Shown in pieces: positions 8,201 through 16,384 of a DNA stretch of 64,000 nucleotides. Position numbers and translations under genes: made by a program. The stretch spans positions 104,577-168,576 of the forward strand of contig CALUNA010000004.1 in the NCBI GenBank assembly GCA_944321895.1, read 5' to 3'. The notes under the pieces are model-generated. The model did not search any database. It saw only the letters and a list, made by a program, of their open reading frames with translations, and was not told the origin of the DNA. Source of the stretch: an uncultured Bacteroidales bacterium. Lineage in GTDB: Bacteria; Bacteroidota; Bacteroidia; Bacteroidales; Paludibacteraceae. The stretch's first letter is position 1. Every line of letters begins with the position of its first letter.

Positions 8201-10192
8201 ATGGAATACTACGGCAATACACTTTGCATATCCGCCCGTGAGCTGGTGAATCATGGCGTAATGTCGCAAGACTGCTATGACAAGCTGGTTTCACGCAAAA
8301 AGATGACTGTAGCCCGTCGTGGCGGCAGAGCAGGATGTGCCCTCGTAGCCGTAAGCAGCCTGCCCGACACGTACAAGGAAAAGCTCAACACCATTTATCC
8401 CAACCCATCACTGGAGGTACTGATGGCATGGCTTGATGCCAACTACCAGACAGACCAGGCTGCAGCAGCTTATTTTGCCGATTGGCGCAACCATTGCGGG
8501 CATGACCATGCGACCGATGAACACGTGAAAGAATATGTTACCAACGCCAGCGTGCTCAATGCCTGCATAAGGCTCTACAACAACGCGAAGGCCATACACA
8601 AGACTATGGGCATGAAATATGACTGGAACATGATGGCTCAGGCCGTGGAGGGTTACCGCATGAAGACAGGGCACACGTTGCCAGCAAGCATGCTGCGATT
8701 CCGCAAAAAGGTCAACGAGTATATGGAATTCGGATACGAGTGCCTCATCAGCGGAAAGTTCGGCAACCAGTCCCGCCGGAAAGTGGATTTCAAGACGGAA
8801 CGGCTTATACTTTCCATTGCCTGCCTGCCCAACAAGCCTTTTAACACAAGCGTATGGGAAATGTATAACTCCTTCGTATGTGGCGAGCTGGATGTGTTCG
8901 ACCCGGAAACTGGTGAATTGTTCAATCCAGACAACTGGACAGGTAAAGATGGCGAACCACTTTCTTTGAGTGAAAGCACTATTACAAATTATTTGAACGC
9001 TCCCAAGAATCGGTTGTTCATTGCAAAATACACCGATTCGCACACCACTTTCATGCACGAGCAGATGCCCCACATGCACAGGCATGCGCCGGAATTTTCC
9101 TTTTCCAAGGTGTCGTTTGACGACCGTGACCTGCCGCGCAAGCTGAAAGACACCAAGGCACGGCCGAAAGCCTATTACGCCTATGACGTGGCCAGCCAAT
9201 GCGTGGTTGGATTTGCCTATAACCGCTACAAGAATGCCGACCTGGTGGCCGACTGCTTCCGCTCCATGTTCCGGCTCATCGAGCGTAACGGGTGGTGTTG
9301 TCCGGCCCAGATAGAAGTGGAAAACCACCTTATGAGCCAATGGAAAGACAGTTTCCTGAAAGCCGGTGTACTGTTTCCCTTTGTCCGTTTCTGCGCTCCC
9401 ATGAACTCGCAAGAAAAGTATGCAGAGCCCATGAACGGAGCCAAGAAGCGCAGCATCGAACACAAGAACCACATAGGCATCGGGCGTTTCTATGCCAGGA
9501 CACGCCAGTACCGCACAGAGTCCAAGAAAGTGTTTGACGAACTCAATGACACGTACGAGGACAAACAGTATTATACATGGGAAGAACTCATTGCCGATGA
9601 CATGCGCGACATACAAGAATTCAACCATGCGCTCCATTCAAATCAAAAGAAATATCCGGGAATGACCCGTTGGCAGGTGCTCTGCATGAACATGAACCCG
9701 ACGCTCCGGCCTATGGACAAATCTGTGTGGGCACGATTCATTGGCGAACATGTGGAAACCACCATCCGCCGCAACAGCTACTGCCGTGTAGCATACAAGG
9801 ATTGGTGGCTGAGCAAGCCGGAAGTGATTGCCCGCCTTGCTCCCAACAACTGGAAAGTGGATGCCTACTGCCTTACCGCCGAGGACGGCAATGTGACTGA
9901 TGTGTACATCTTCCAGAACGACCGCTTTGTTGACCGTCTTGAAGACCTGGGTACATTCAATACGGCCGATGCGGAACAGACCGAACGCGACAGGGCTATA
10001 TTCACTGAACAGCGCAAGAAAATTGCCGCCTTCAACACTTATGTGGCAGCCAATGCCATCCGTCCGGTGGGCGTGTCGAAAGGCGAGCACGAATATGGCC
10101 TGGTTGCTGAAAAGCTCGAATTGGCACCTCCTGAGAACATGCCAGAAGAAACGATAACATATCACATTCCCAACGCATTGGAATCCATTTAG
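8201..10192 (+). CDS. MuA-like DDE transposase
   Basis: 663 residues, the size of MuA (663). It catalyses strand transfer at the phage ends. The N-terminal HTH_Mu-type domain (1-65, ISARELVNHGVMSQDCYDKL) fits binding to end or enhancer sites. The catalytic rve-like core runs from about 190 to 440. Candidate catalytic acids are Asp in FDDRDL (306-310), an acidic residue in EVENH (372-376) where MuA has Asp, 67 residues on as in MuA, and Glu409 in YAEPMNG. The middle position reads Glu, not Asp, so either the alignment or the chemistry is unusual. The C-terminal domain (about 500-600) resembles the Mu beta-barrel and MuB-contacting region. It is followed by the MuB-like gene. Confidence 0.93.
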   Translation: MEYYGNTLCISARELVNHGVMSQDCYDKLVSRKKMTVARRGGRAGCALVAVSSLPDTYKEKLNTIYPNPSLEVLMAWLDANYQTDQAAAAYFADWRNHCGHDHATDEHVKEYVTNASVLNACIRLYNNAKAIHKTMGMKYDWNMMAQAVEGYRMKTGHTLPASMLRFRKKVNEYMEFGYECLISGKFGNQSRRKVDFKTERLILSIACLPNKPFNTSVWEMYNSFVCGELDVFDPETGELFNPDNWTGKDGEPLSLSESTITNYLNAPKNRLFIAKYTDSHTTFMHEQMPHMHRHAPEFSFSKVSFDDRDLPRKLKDTKARPKAYYAYDVASQCVVGFAYNRYKNADLVADCFRSMFRLIERNGWCCPAQIEVENHLMSQWKDSFLKAGVLFPFVRFCAPMNSQEKYAEPMNGAKKRSIEHKNHIGIGRFYARTRQYRTESKKVFDELNDTYEDKQYYTWEELIADDMRDIQEFNHALHSNQKKYPGMTRWQVLCMNMNPTLRPMDKSVWARFIGEHVETTIRRNSYCRVAYKDWWLSKPEVIARLAPNNWKVDAYCLTAEDGNVTDVYIFQNDRFVDRLEDLGTFNTADAEQTERDRAIFTEQRKKIAAFNTYVAANAIRPVGVSKGEHEYGLVAEKLELAPPENMPEETITYHIPNALESI

Positions 10193-10229
10193 AACGACAT
10201 TAAAACACAATTAAAATAACGTTAGATTT

Positions 10230-11108
10230 ATGATTACAGACGAACAGAAAAAACGGATATTGGAGGCTGTTGCCGCCAACCGCAGAAACTATCCGAGCGA
10301 TGCCAAACACGCCGCATCGCTGGGCATTGCCACATCGGTTTACAGTTCCGTAAAGAACGGCCAGACCGACAAGGCGCTGAGCGAAGCCAACTGGATTACC
10401 ATTGCCCGCCGTCTGGGTGTCAGCCTGCGGGGCGGCATAGAATGGAAAGCCGCACGCACGGCCACATTCGACTTTATCAGCACACAGCTTGAGGCCTGCC
10501 AACAGAGCGGTCTGAGCGCCATCATGTGTGACATTCCCAATATCGGAAAAACCTTCACTGCACGCTATTATGTGAAAAGCCACCGCAATGCCGTATATGT
10601 GGATTGCTCGCAGGTGAAGACCAAACTGAAACTGGTGCGCAAGATAGCTTCGGAATTCGGAGTGGACAGCAAGGGACGCTATTCTGACGTATATGACGAC
10701 CTCGTGTTCTATCTGCGTTCCATCGAAACGCCACTCATTGTCCTCGACGAAGCAGGCGACCTGCAATATGAGGCTTTTCTTGAACTGAAAGCCTTGTGGA
10801 ATGCCACCGAACGCTGCTGTGCCTGGTACATGATGGGGGCTGACGGACTGAAAGAGAAAATCAACCGCTCCATTGAATGCAAAAAGGTGGGCTATACGGA
10901 AATGCTCAGCCGCTATGGCGACCGCTACAGCAAGGTCACGCCCGATGACAGCAAAGAACGTGACAAGTTCCTGAAAGACCAGGCAGGAGCAGTAGCCAGA
11001 GTGAACGCGCCCGATGGAGCGGATATAGCTGCTCTCGTGAGGAAAACAGGAGGAGGACTGCGACGCGTATATACCGAAATCGAAAAACTTAAAATGACGG
11101 CAGTATGA
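10230..11108 (+). CDS. MuB-like AAA+ ATPase, target-DNA activator
   Basis: 292 residues (MuB is 312). An N-terminal HTH (about 20-70, GIATSVYSSVKNGQTDKAL) is followed by an AAA_22-type ATPase. The P-loop reads DIPNIGKT (101-108), with the first glycine replaced by Asp, and Walker B is IVLDEAGDL (170-178). By analogy it coats target DNA, activates the transposase and gives target immunity. It directly follows the transposase and overlaps the next gene by four bases (ATGA), so it belongs to the same transcript. Confidence 0.88.
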   Translation: MITDEQKKRILEAVAANRRNYPSDAKHAASLGIATSVYSSVKNGQTDKALSEANWITIARRLGVSLRGGIEWKAARTATFDFISTQLEACQQSGLSAIMCDIPNIGKTFTARYYVKSHRNAVYVDCSQVKTKLKLVRKIASEFGVDSKGRYSDVYDDLVFYLRSIETPLIVLDEAGDLQYEAFLELKALWNATERCCAWYMMGADGLKEKINRSIECKKVGYTEMLSRYGDRYSKVTPDDSKERDKFLKDQAGAVARVNAPDGADIAALVRKTGGGLRRVYTEIEKLKMTAV

Positions 11109-11335
11109 CAACAAAGATAACATTGGAAGACAAAGGGCAAGACCTGTTGTGGTTACGGGTAAACGAAGGTGGCCTTGTGGAAGAGGCCGGCCCGTTTCAA
11201 AATGAGTTTTGGAAAGGCGCATATATCCCCGTGTGGAACTTACGCACCGGTCAACTGTTGCCCATACACCATCCGCCACACATTATACGTGGTTTCTTGA
11301 AATATAAGGTCATATCCATAAAAAAAGAACAATAA
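11105..11335 (+). CDS. Small phage protein, unknown
   Basis: 76 residues overlapping the MuB-like stop by four bases. It is rich in aromatic residues (FQNEFWKGAYIPVWNL) and beta-like. I do not recognise a family. Translational coupling to the ATPase suggests a function in transposition or replication. Confidence 0.6.
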   Translation: MTTKITLEDKGQDLLWLRVNEGGLVEEAGPFQNEFWKGAYIPVWNLRTGQLLPIHHPPHIIRGFLKYKVISIKKEQ

Positions 11336-11338
11336 GCC

Positions 11339-11992
11339 ATGGTAAAACGTGCATACAGTCCGAAAGACATAGCCGGAATGAGCCACAAAGTGTTGCCGTT
11401 GGTTGGGAAGTGGAAAGACGTGTTCGGGCAGCCGGAAATGGGCGACACATGGTTCATTACCGGACCCAGCGCCAGCGGAAAGAGTTCTTTTGTCATGCAA
11501 CTGGCCAAAATGCTCTGCGGAATGGGTAATGTGCTTTATTTGTCGTTGGAAGAGGGCGTGGGGCTATCCATGCAGCAAAGGCTGGAACGTTTCCGCATGG
11601 ACGAAGTACAAGGGTCGTTCCGCATTGTCACCGATGGCGACTTGGAACGCCTGCGCGAACGGCTGAAAAAGCCCAAAAGTGCCAAATTCATTATCGTGGA
11701 CAGTTACCAGGTAGCACATGATGAAGGAGGTTGGGAATATCCGAAAACCAAAGCCCTTGTTGACGAATTCCCACGCAAGACTTTCATCTTCATCAGCCAG
11801 GAAGACAGGGGAAAACCCATTGGAAAGGCCGCCATACGCCTCCGCTACATTGCCGGAATCAAGGTGCGCACACAAGGCTATCGGGCTTATTGCCAAGGCC
11901 GCTATGCCGGACAAGTGAGCGAATTCTACACCATTTGGGAGGAAAAAGCCGTGGAAGTGTATAACACATTAGGCAACGCACAATTTGAATAG
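11339..11992 (+). CDS. RecA-fold P-loop ATPase
   Basis: 217 residues. Walker A is GPSASGKSS (42-50), and Walker B is IIVDSYQVA near 120. The arrangement resembles AAA_25/KaiC/RepA-type or RadA-like RecA-fold ATPases that act as single hexamer modules. The C-terminal half retains strand motifs (FIFISQEDRGK). Likely role: helicase-like or recombination helper in replicative transposition. The exact function is not known. Confidence 0.75.
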   Translation: MVKRAYSPKDIAGMSHKVLPLVGKWKDVFGQPEMGDTWFITGPSASGKSSFVMQLAKMLCGMGNVLYLSLEEGVGLSMQQRLERFRMDEVQGSFRIVTDGDLERLRERLKKPKSAKFIIVDSYQVAHDEGGWEYPKTKALVDEFPRKTFIFISQEDRGKPIGKAAIRLRYIAGIKVRTQGYRAYCQGRYAGQVSEFYTIWEEKAVEVYNTLGNAQFE

Positions 11993-12009
11993 CCAAGCAT
12001 TAAACAGAC

Positions 12010-12630
12010 ATGGACATGCTGACAAGAAAAGAAACCGAACATATACAGGAAGCCGTATGCCAGACATTGTGCTGCAGCCTCACCGACAACACAAGGAAAA
12101 GGCAACAGGTAGATGCCAGAAAACTGGCAGCATGGTTTCTGCTAAAGCGTGGCCTCACACTTGAAGCAGTGGGAGCTATCATCCGGAAAGACCATTCTAC
12201 CGTGTGTTATTACAGGAAAAGCATTGACGGCCTGATAGAAATAGGCGACCGGTTGACAAAAGAACGCATAGACCAAATAAACAGGAAAATAAAAGAACTT
12301 TATTCAAAAAACGAAATTGCAATGAAAAAGAAAATCTACATCAGTGGAGCAATTGCCCACCATGACTTGCAGGAACGCAAGAAAACATTCGACATGGCCG
12401 AACACTACCTCGACCTGAAAGGCTATGAGCCGGTAAATCCTTTCAACAACGGATTGCCCGCCGATGCCCACTGGCGCGACCACATGCGTGCCGACATCGC
12501 CCTATTGCTCCAATGCGACTGTATTTTCATGCTCCAGGGATGGGAGTTGAGCAAGGGTGCCAAGCTGGAGCTTGACGTAGCCAGTTCTTGCGGCATAGAG
12601 GTGTTGTTTGAATACGCAAAACCAATTTGA
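12010..12630 (+). CDS. DnaA domain IV-like module fused to DUF4406 (nucleoside 2-deoxyribosyltransferase-like)
   Basis: 206 residues in two parts. Residues about 30-75 (LAAWFLLKRGLTLEAVGAII then RKDHSTVCYYRKS) match the DnaA C-terminal DNA-binding signature, in which DHSTV is diagnostic. From residue 105 (MKKKIYISGAIAHHD) to the end is a DUF4406-type fold, related to nucleoside 2-deoxyribosyltransferases (ISGAI near the start, WELSKGAKLELDVA late). There is no stop between the parts. An ATG at 12322 preceded by A-rich sequence could start the second domain separately. The DnaA part may target phage or host origin-like sites. Confidence 0.7.
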   Translation: MDMLTRKETEHIQEAVCQTLCCSLTDNTRKRQQVDARKLAAWFLLKRGLTLEAVGAIIRKDHSTVCYYRKSIDGLIEIGDRLTKERIDQINRKIKELYSKNEIAMKKKIYISGAIAHHDLQERKKTFDMAEHYLDLKGYEPVNPFNNGLPADAHWRDHMRADIALLLQCDCIFMLQGWELSKGAKLELDVASSCGIEVLFEYAKPI

Positions 12631-12631
12631 C

Positions 12632-13099
12632 ATGAACAGGAAACCGTTCAATTTTGCCCGCTTCTATGCCCTGTTCAACAGTCTTGCCTATGAAGGCGAC
12701 AGGGAAGAGTTCCGGAAAGACCTGATAAGGCAATACACGGGCAACCGAACTGACAGCCTCCGCCAAATGAGCAGCCAGGAATATGACACCTGCTGCCGTG
12801 CCATGGAAGGGCTGACCAAACGCAATGACCAACTGCGTAAAAAACGCAGCCTTTGCCTCAAACTGATGCAGCAGTTGGGTATTGACACCACCGACTGGAC
12901 ACGCATCAACAGTTTCTGCAACGACCACCGCATAGCGGGAAGACCCTTTGCGCGGCTCAATGTTGCCGAACTGGAAGCACTTGCCGCCAAACTCCGCACC
13001 ATACAGCGGAAAGGCGGCCTGAAAAATAAACAACCAGAAGTCAAACAAGCGACAGGCATGAACTATCTGCTCATTGACCTGAACGCGCCTAAAAACTAA
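12632..13099 (+). CDS. Phage early protein, possibly GemA-like
   Basis: 155 residues from the ATG one base after the previous stop. It is basic and helical. The C-terminal segment (LCLKLMQQLGIDTTDWTRIN onward, ending AKLRTIQRKG) has the layout of GemA/DUF1018-type proteins that modulate host gene expression in Mu relatives, but similarity is weak. It lies between the DUF4406 fusion and the Gam region, which suits that role. Confidence 0.55.
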   Translation: MNRKPFNFARFYALFNSLAYEGDREEFRKDLIRQYTGNRTDSLRQMSSQEYDTCCRAMEGLTKRNDQLRKKRSLCLKLMQQLGIDTTDWTRINSFCNDHRIAGRPFARLNVAELEALAAKLRTIQRKGGLKNKQPEVKQATGMNYLLIDLNAPKN

Positions 13100-13104
13100 A
13101 CGAC

Positions 13105-13290
13105 ATGGACAAGAAAACAGAACAGGCCATCAACACCATCGTCCATACGGCCAATGAAACAGCGCTCACCATGGAACGCTACGAAGCGGCGGAATTCTAT
13201 GCCGGAATCGCCGACTGGGCATACGCCATGAGTGAAGAAATGAGCATGGACAACGAAATTGAAATGCAGACTTATGACGACGAAAACTGA
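13105..13290 (+). CDS. Small acidic early protein
   Basis: 61 residues, very acidic C-terminus (EEMSMDNEIEMQTYDDEN), no family recognised. Its start lies five bases after the previous stop. It may be an accessory of the Gam gene downstream. Confidence 0.55.
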   Translation: MDKKTEQAINTIVHTANETALTMERYEAAEFYAGIADWAYAMSEEMSMDNEIEMQTYDDEN

Positions 13291-13321
13291 CCGATTTATT
13301 CACCTTAAAAAAAAACGAATT

Positions 13322-13840
13322 ATGGCAAAGAGAGAAAAGAAAGTGATTATCACGGGCGTAACAAGAGATTGCGCCGACGAAGCGTTTGCATCCTACGCGA
13401 AAGCTGATGCGCAAAGTGCAAAAATTACTGCAGACATTGAACTGCAATGTGCAAAAATCCGAGAAAAGTATGCCACTCGGCTGGCCGAGCTGGAAGAGGA
13501 GAAGACAAAGGCTTTTGAAACCCTGCAGGCCTTTGCCACCGAAAACCAGGCTGAGCTGTTCGCCAAAAGGAAAAGCCTTGAAATGGCGCATGGTATAATC
13601 GGATTCCGCACGGGAACGCCCAAGCTGAAGACCATCAAAGGCTTCACCTGGGCCAGTGCATTGCAACTGGTGAAGGAGTTCCTGCCCGATTATGTAAGGC
13701 AGACGGAAGAGATTGCCAAGGACAAGTTGCTGGCCGACCGCGATGCAACGGACATGCTGCCGCAGATGGCCAAATGCGGCATCCAGGTGGCGCAGGACGA
13801 AACCTTCTATGTAGAACCCAAGAAAGAGGAGGCAGCATGA
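13322..13840 (+). CDS. Gam-like host-nuclease inhibitor
   Basis: 172 residues. Mu Gam binds double-stranded DNA ends and shields them from exonucleases. Here a long helical region (IELQCAKIREKYATRLAELE to ATENQAELFAKRKS) leads into the diagnostic Gam strand GIIGFRTGTPKLKTIKGFTW and the C-terminal IAKDKLLADRD helix. The start at 13322 (MAKREKKV) follows an A-rich leader; the longer upstream reading overlaps the previous gene. The stop overlaps the next start by four bases. Confidence 0.88.
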   Translation: MAKREKKVIITGVTRDCADEAFASYAKADAQSAKITADIELQCAKIREKYATRLAELEEEKTKAFETLQAFATENQAELFAKRKSLEMAHGIIGFRTGTPKLKTIKGFTWASALQLVKEFLPDYVRQTEEIAKDKLLADRDATDMLPQMAKCGIQVAQDETFYVEPKKEEAA

Positions 13841-14022
13841 AACAGCAAGTGACCAAAAAAGCGAAAATAGCCTTGTGCCGTGTATGCCACGGCACGGGGC
13901 GTGTTCCCACAAACAGCCCGGATTTCGAGCCTGCCATCTGCAACCAGTGCAACGGAACAGGCAGAGTAACCGTAAGCGCAAGAATGGAATTGGACATCAG
14001 ACCCTATAACCCCAAATATTAA
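13837..14022 (+). CDS. Small double zinc-knuckle protein (DnaJ-type CxxCxGxG)
   Basis: 61 residues with two CxxCxGxG motifs: CRVCHGTGRV (about 13-22) and CNQCNGTGRV (about 36-45). These are DnaJ-type zinc-binding repeats, found singly in many phage small proteins. It overlaps gam by ATGA, so translation is coupled. It probably binds zinc; its partner is unknown. Confidence 0.72.
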   Translation: MKQQVTKKAKIALCRVCHGTGRVPTNSPDFEPAICNQCNGTGRVTVSARMELDIRPYNPKY

Positions 14023-14024
14023 CC

Positions 14025-14264
14025 ATGAGCAAACGACGGGGAGTGAGTTACCGGAAACGGGTGGAAGAAATAAACAGGATATATGACCAATATGCAGAGC
14101 GTGGCATATCAAACCGCGAAATCTGGAGAAGGTACATATATCCCGTTTATGGAATAAGCGAACGGACATTATACAACTTGCTAAATGCCAGTGCCGACGC
14201 TAAAAACAGAATCCCTGATGACACGAGGCAGCTGCTCCTGTTCAGAGAAAACGAAACCACATGA
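14025..14264 (+). CDS. Small HTH-type phage protein
   Basis: 79 residues, basic N-terminus. The segment IYDQYAERGISNREIWRRYI then YGISERTLYNLLN looks like a helix-turn-helix of the transposase or homeodomain type. It could be a late-gene regulator, given its place at the end of the early genes, like Mor in Mu, though there is no direct Mor similarity. Its stop overlaps the next start by four bases. Confidence 0.55.
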   Translation: MSKRRGVSYRKRVEEINRIYDQYAERGISNREIWRRYIYPVYGISERTLYNLLNASADAKNRIPDDTRQLLLFRENETT

Positions 14265-14824
14265 AAGCGGAAACAGATAAAATCATCCGGCTTATCCTGA
14301 AGGATATGCGGGTGGAAATGAAGGAAGAGTTCGACCGCAACTTCGAGCGGCAGGGCTTTTTCTCCGAAGCATGGCAACGGAGGAAAAGCCCTCTGCGTCC
14401 TGAAGGGGCATTGCTTGTACAGACGAGCCAGCTCCGCAAAAGCATAAAGGCCCGCACCACAGCCAACAGCATCACTTTCTACACCACACTTCCCTATGCA
14501 GCCATACACAACGACGGAGGCGAGATTGTGGTCACCCCACGCATGAAAGGCTACTTCTGGATCAAATATGCCGAAACAACCGGCTCTTTCGGGCGGAAAA
14601 AGGACGGAAGCCTGCGGCGTGACAAGCGCAACGCCCGACTCTCCACCGAAGCGGAGTTCTACAAGGCCATGGCGCTGAAAAAAGCCGGTACCACCATCAA
14701 AATTCCCCGCCGCCGCTTCCTGGGCACATCGCCCGAAGTGGAGGCAGCCGTAAGACGCATAGTGGAAAAGAACCTCGGGGAATATTTTGACAAATACCTG
14801 GATTATTCAATCACAAAAAAATGA
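14261..14824 (+). CDS. Phage virion morphogenesis protein (Mu gpG family)
   Basis: 187 residues. The pattern FSEAWQRRKSP, LLVQTSQLRKSI and YAAIHNDGGEIVVTPRM is typical of the phage virion morphogenesis family (Mu gpG and tail-completion relatives). The end, IKIPRRRFLGTSPEVEAAVR, is the family's conserved C-terminal RxFLG element. It acts in head completion and head-tail joining. It sits in the early-strand operon, separated from the rest of the head genes. Start and stop both overlap the neighbours by four bases. Confidence 0.82.
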   Translation: MKAETDKIIRLILKDMRVEMKEEFDRNFERQGFFSEAWQRRKSPLRPEGALLVQTSQLRKSIKARTTANSITFYTTLPYAAIHNDGGEIVVTPRMKGYFWIKYAETTGSFGRKKDGSLRRDKRNARLSTEAEFYKAMALKKAGTTIKIPRRRFLGTSPEVEAAVRRIVEKNLGEYFDKYLDYSITKK

Positions 14825-15264
14825 CGAACATGGATTTCAGAAAAGAACTGTACAACACCATCAGCCCCCTGCTGCTGCAAAACGGCATTCGCCACGTCGA
14901 TCTGTGGAACCACAACGTGGAGTTTATCGAACAGGAACAGAGCTGGGAGCGTCCGGCTGTATTCATCGAGTTTGCCCCGGTCAGGTGGAATGCCATCATG
15001 CCGGGCGTGGAATACCGTGCCGAGCCGGAAATAAGGCTGCACATCGTAACCGACTGGCAAGGCTGCACAGCCGCCACCGGCGGCACACAACCCACAGCCA
15101 CCGGTGAGCTGGACTGGTCGGAACGGCTGCACGCCGCACTTACCGGACTTTGTGGCCATTCCTATGCAGACTTTGACCTGCAGGAAACACAGACCAACCA
15201 CAACCACGAAGACATTGTAGAAAGCATCGACACCTACACCTGCGTTGCCTTCAGAAGACTGTAA
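14821..15264 (+). CDS. Tail completion/terminator-type protein
   Basis: 147 residues. The N-terminal helix (FRKELYNTISPLLLQNGIRH) and the later EIRLHIVTDWQ and AALTGLCGHSYADFDLQETQ resemble neck or tail-terminator proteins of tailed phages encoded next to gpG homologues. Family assignment is by context and general pattern. It is the last gene before the structured RNA region. Confidence 0.55.
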   Translation: MTNMDFRKELYNTISPLLLQNGIRHVDLWNHNVEFIEQEQSWERPAVFIEFAPVRWNAIMPGVEYRAEPEIRLHIVTDWQGCTAATGGTQPTATGELDWSERLHAALTGLCGHSYADFDLQETQTNHNHEDIVESIDTYTCVAFRRL

Positions 15265-15387
15265 AACAGACAGATATTTAACCTTTTCCGCTTGTTTTTC
15301 TGCCGGATTTTCCGTAACTTTATAGAGAAAAAACAGGCAGGAAAGACAAAAAACGTGCAGGCGTGCGCGGTTTTCAGAAAGTTGTTG

Positions 15388-15395
15388 TATATTTG
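15388..15395 (+). promoter_or_regulatory. Predicted promoter of structured leader RNA
   Basis: TATATTTG fits TAnnTTTG. No good -33 TTTG lies 19 bases upstream, so an activator may be needed. The 15-base word GTATATTTGCGGTGC here recurs at 16635-16649, suggesting two co-regulated promoters. Bases 15265-15387 hold nothing else I can identify. Confidence 0.6.
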
Positions 15396-15399
15396 CGGT

Positions 15400-15582
15400 G
15401 CTAAAGTTTTTAATACACAAGGACGGCGAAACCGTCCACAAGCATCGCTTGGTGGGCATTTTTTATGCCCGGCAACGGCTTTCATATATGGCGGTGTGCT
15501 AACCCCGTGATATGGTTGTAATGGCCATGTCAAGTCCTTGTGTAAGAACTTTAGCAGCGGGAAGTGGCGCACCGCTTTTTTT
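15400..15582 (+). ncRNA. Highly structured leader or small RNA before the antirepressor
   Basis: Predicted transcript of about 180 bases from just after the TATATTTG box to a terminator. Segment A (15399-15424) pairs with segment B (15534-15556): TGCTAAAGTT with AACTTTAGCA, and TACACAAGGAC with GTCCTTGTGTA, 21 pairs with one internal loop. Inside are three compact hairpins: GGACGG/CCGTCC with loop CGAAA (15421-15437), CACAAGC/GCTTG-TG (15437-15454) and GGGCAT/ATGCCC with a T5 loop (15454-15470). The first hairpin competes with the end of the A:B stem. B can also pair with segment C (15591-15608), giving a switch. I do not recognise a described RNA family. Confidence 0.65.
15556..15582 (+). 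terminator. Intrinsic terminator between leader and antirepressor gene
   Basis: AGCGG (15556-15560) pairs with CCGCT (15572-15576), with a small inner TG/CA pairing, followed by seven T. It lies exactly between segments B and C, so A:B pairing leaves it free and B:C pairing encloses it. Confidence 0.7.
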
Positions 15583-15590
15583 GTGCCCAA

Positions 15591-15608
15591 TGCTAAAATC
15601 TTACACAA
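15591..15608 (+). promoter_or_regulatory. Segment C: alternative pairing partner over the antirepressor start
   Basis: TGCTAAAATCTTACACAA can pair with segment B TTGTGTAAGAACTTTAGCA (15538-15556) through 17 pairs with one small internal loop. It ends two bases before the ATG at 15611, so this pairing would hide the ribosome-entry region. Confidence 0.6.
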
Positions 15609-15610
15609 TT

Positions 15611-16384
15611 ATGTCAAACAAGAAAGAAACAAGTCCTACGACCGTAGGCAAGGTTGAAGTGTTCAGCTTCAGCCAAGAAAAGACACCCATTCGGGTGCAG
15701 GTAATCAATGGCGAGCCGTGGTTTGTGGCAAAGGATGTAGCCGAGGCTTTGCAGTATTCAAATCCTCGCGATGCAATCAAAAAACATTGTAAAGAAAAGG
15801 GGGTAGCATTTTGCGACTCCCTTACTGAAGGAGGTATTCAGAAGCTGAAGTATATTAACGAAGGTAATATGTATCGTCTGATTGTGAATTGTACTTTGCC
15901 CAAGGCTGATATTTTCGAAGAATGGATATTTGACGAAGTCCTGCCATCCATCCGCAAGACAGGCCGTTATGAGTCGAAGCCGTTGCGGAAGGACGCCTGC
16001 CGCATGAGCCGCGGCGAGGGTGTGCGGGCTGAAATGATGGACCTGCTGTGGCTGATAGGCGAGAGCCTGGAACATGGCGACCAAGCCAGGATAGCCCTGG
16101 AACTGGGTGTGAGCCGCATTGCCGTAAACCGTACGCTGAACGGCTACAACCGCAGCAGCCGGATATTGGCGGCGCTCTACAGGAAAGCAAGGGAAAACCG
16201 CGAGAAGTATCTGTTGCAGTATGAACCGGGTGTGATGGCCGAGCGGCTCCGCGGGGCGGGGCTTCCGAATCATTGCACACAAGGCGGTGACTCGTTGCCC
16301 GAACTGCGCATCATAACCAACAGACGGGGCGGCCAGCCCGGCAACCAGAATGCCCGCAAGCACGGGAGAAAGGAGAGCAAGTGA
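15611..16384 (+). CDS. BRO-N domain phage antirepressor-like protein
   Basis: 257 residues. The BRO-N domain occupies about 14-123: PWFVAKDVAEALQYSNPRDA is its hallmark, followed by LPSIRKTGRYE. The C-terminal half contains a likely HTH (RIALELGVSRIAVNRTLNGY) and a basic tail (RRGGQPGNQNARKHGRKESK). BRO-N proteins bind DNA and often act as antirepressors in phages, so this may lift repression. The ATG at 15611 was chosen because the longer upstream frame runs through the terminator. It lies directly behind the switch-like leader. Confidence 0.85.
   Translation: MSNKKETSPTTVGKVEVFSFSQEKTPIRVQVINGEPWFVAKDVAEALQYSNPRDAIKKHCKEKGVAFCDSLTEGGIQKLKYINEGNMYRLIVNCTLPKADIFEEWIFDEVLPSIRKTGRYESKPLRKDACRMSRGEGVRAEMMDLLWLIGESLEHGDQARIALELGVSRIAVNRTLNGYNRSSRILAALYRKARENREKYLLQYEPGVMAERLRGAGLPNHCTQGGDSLPELRIITNRRGGQPGNQNARKHGRKESK

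Noticed and set aside
15399..15556. Invertible promoter flanked by inverted repeats
   Set aside because: The 21-base A/B inverted repeat could suggest site-specific inversion, but the promoter lies outside it, no recombinase is adjacent and the structure continues coherently to a terminator, favouring RNA.
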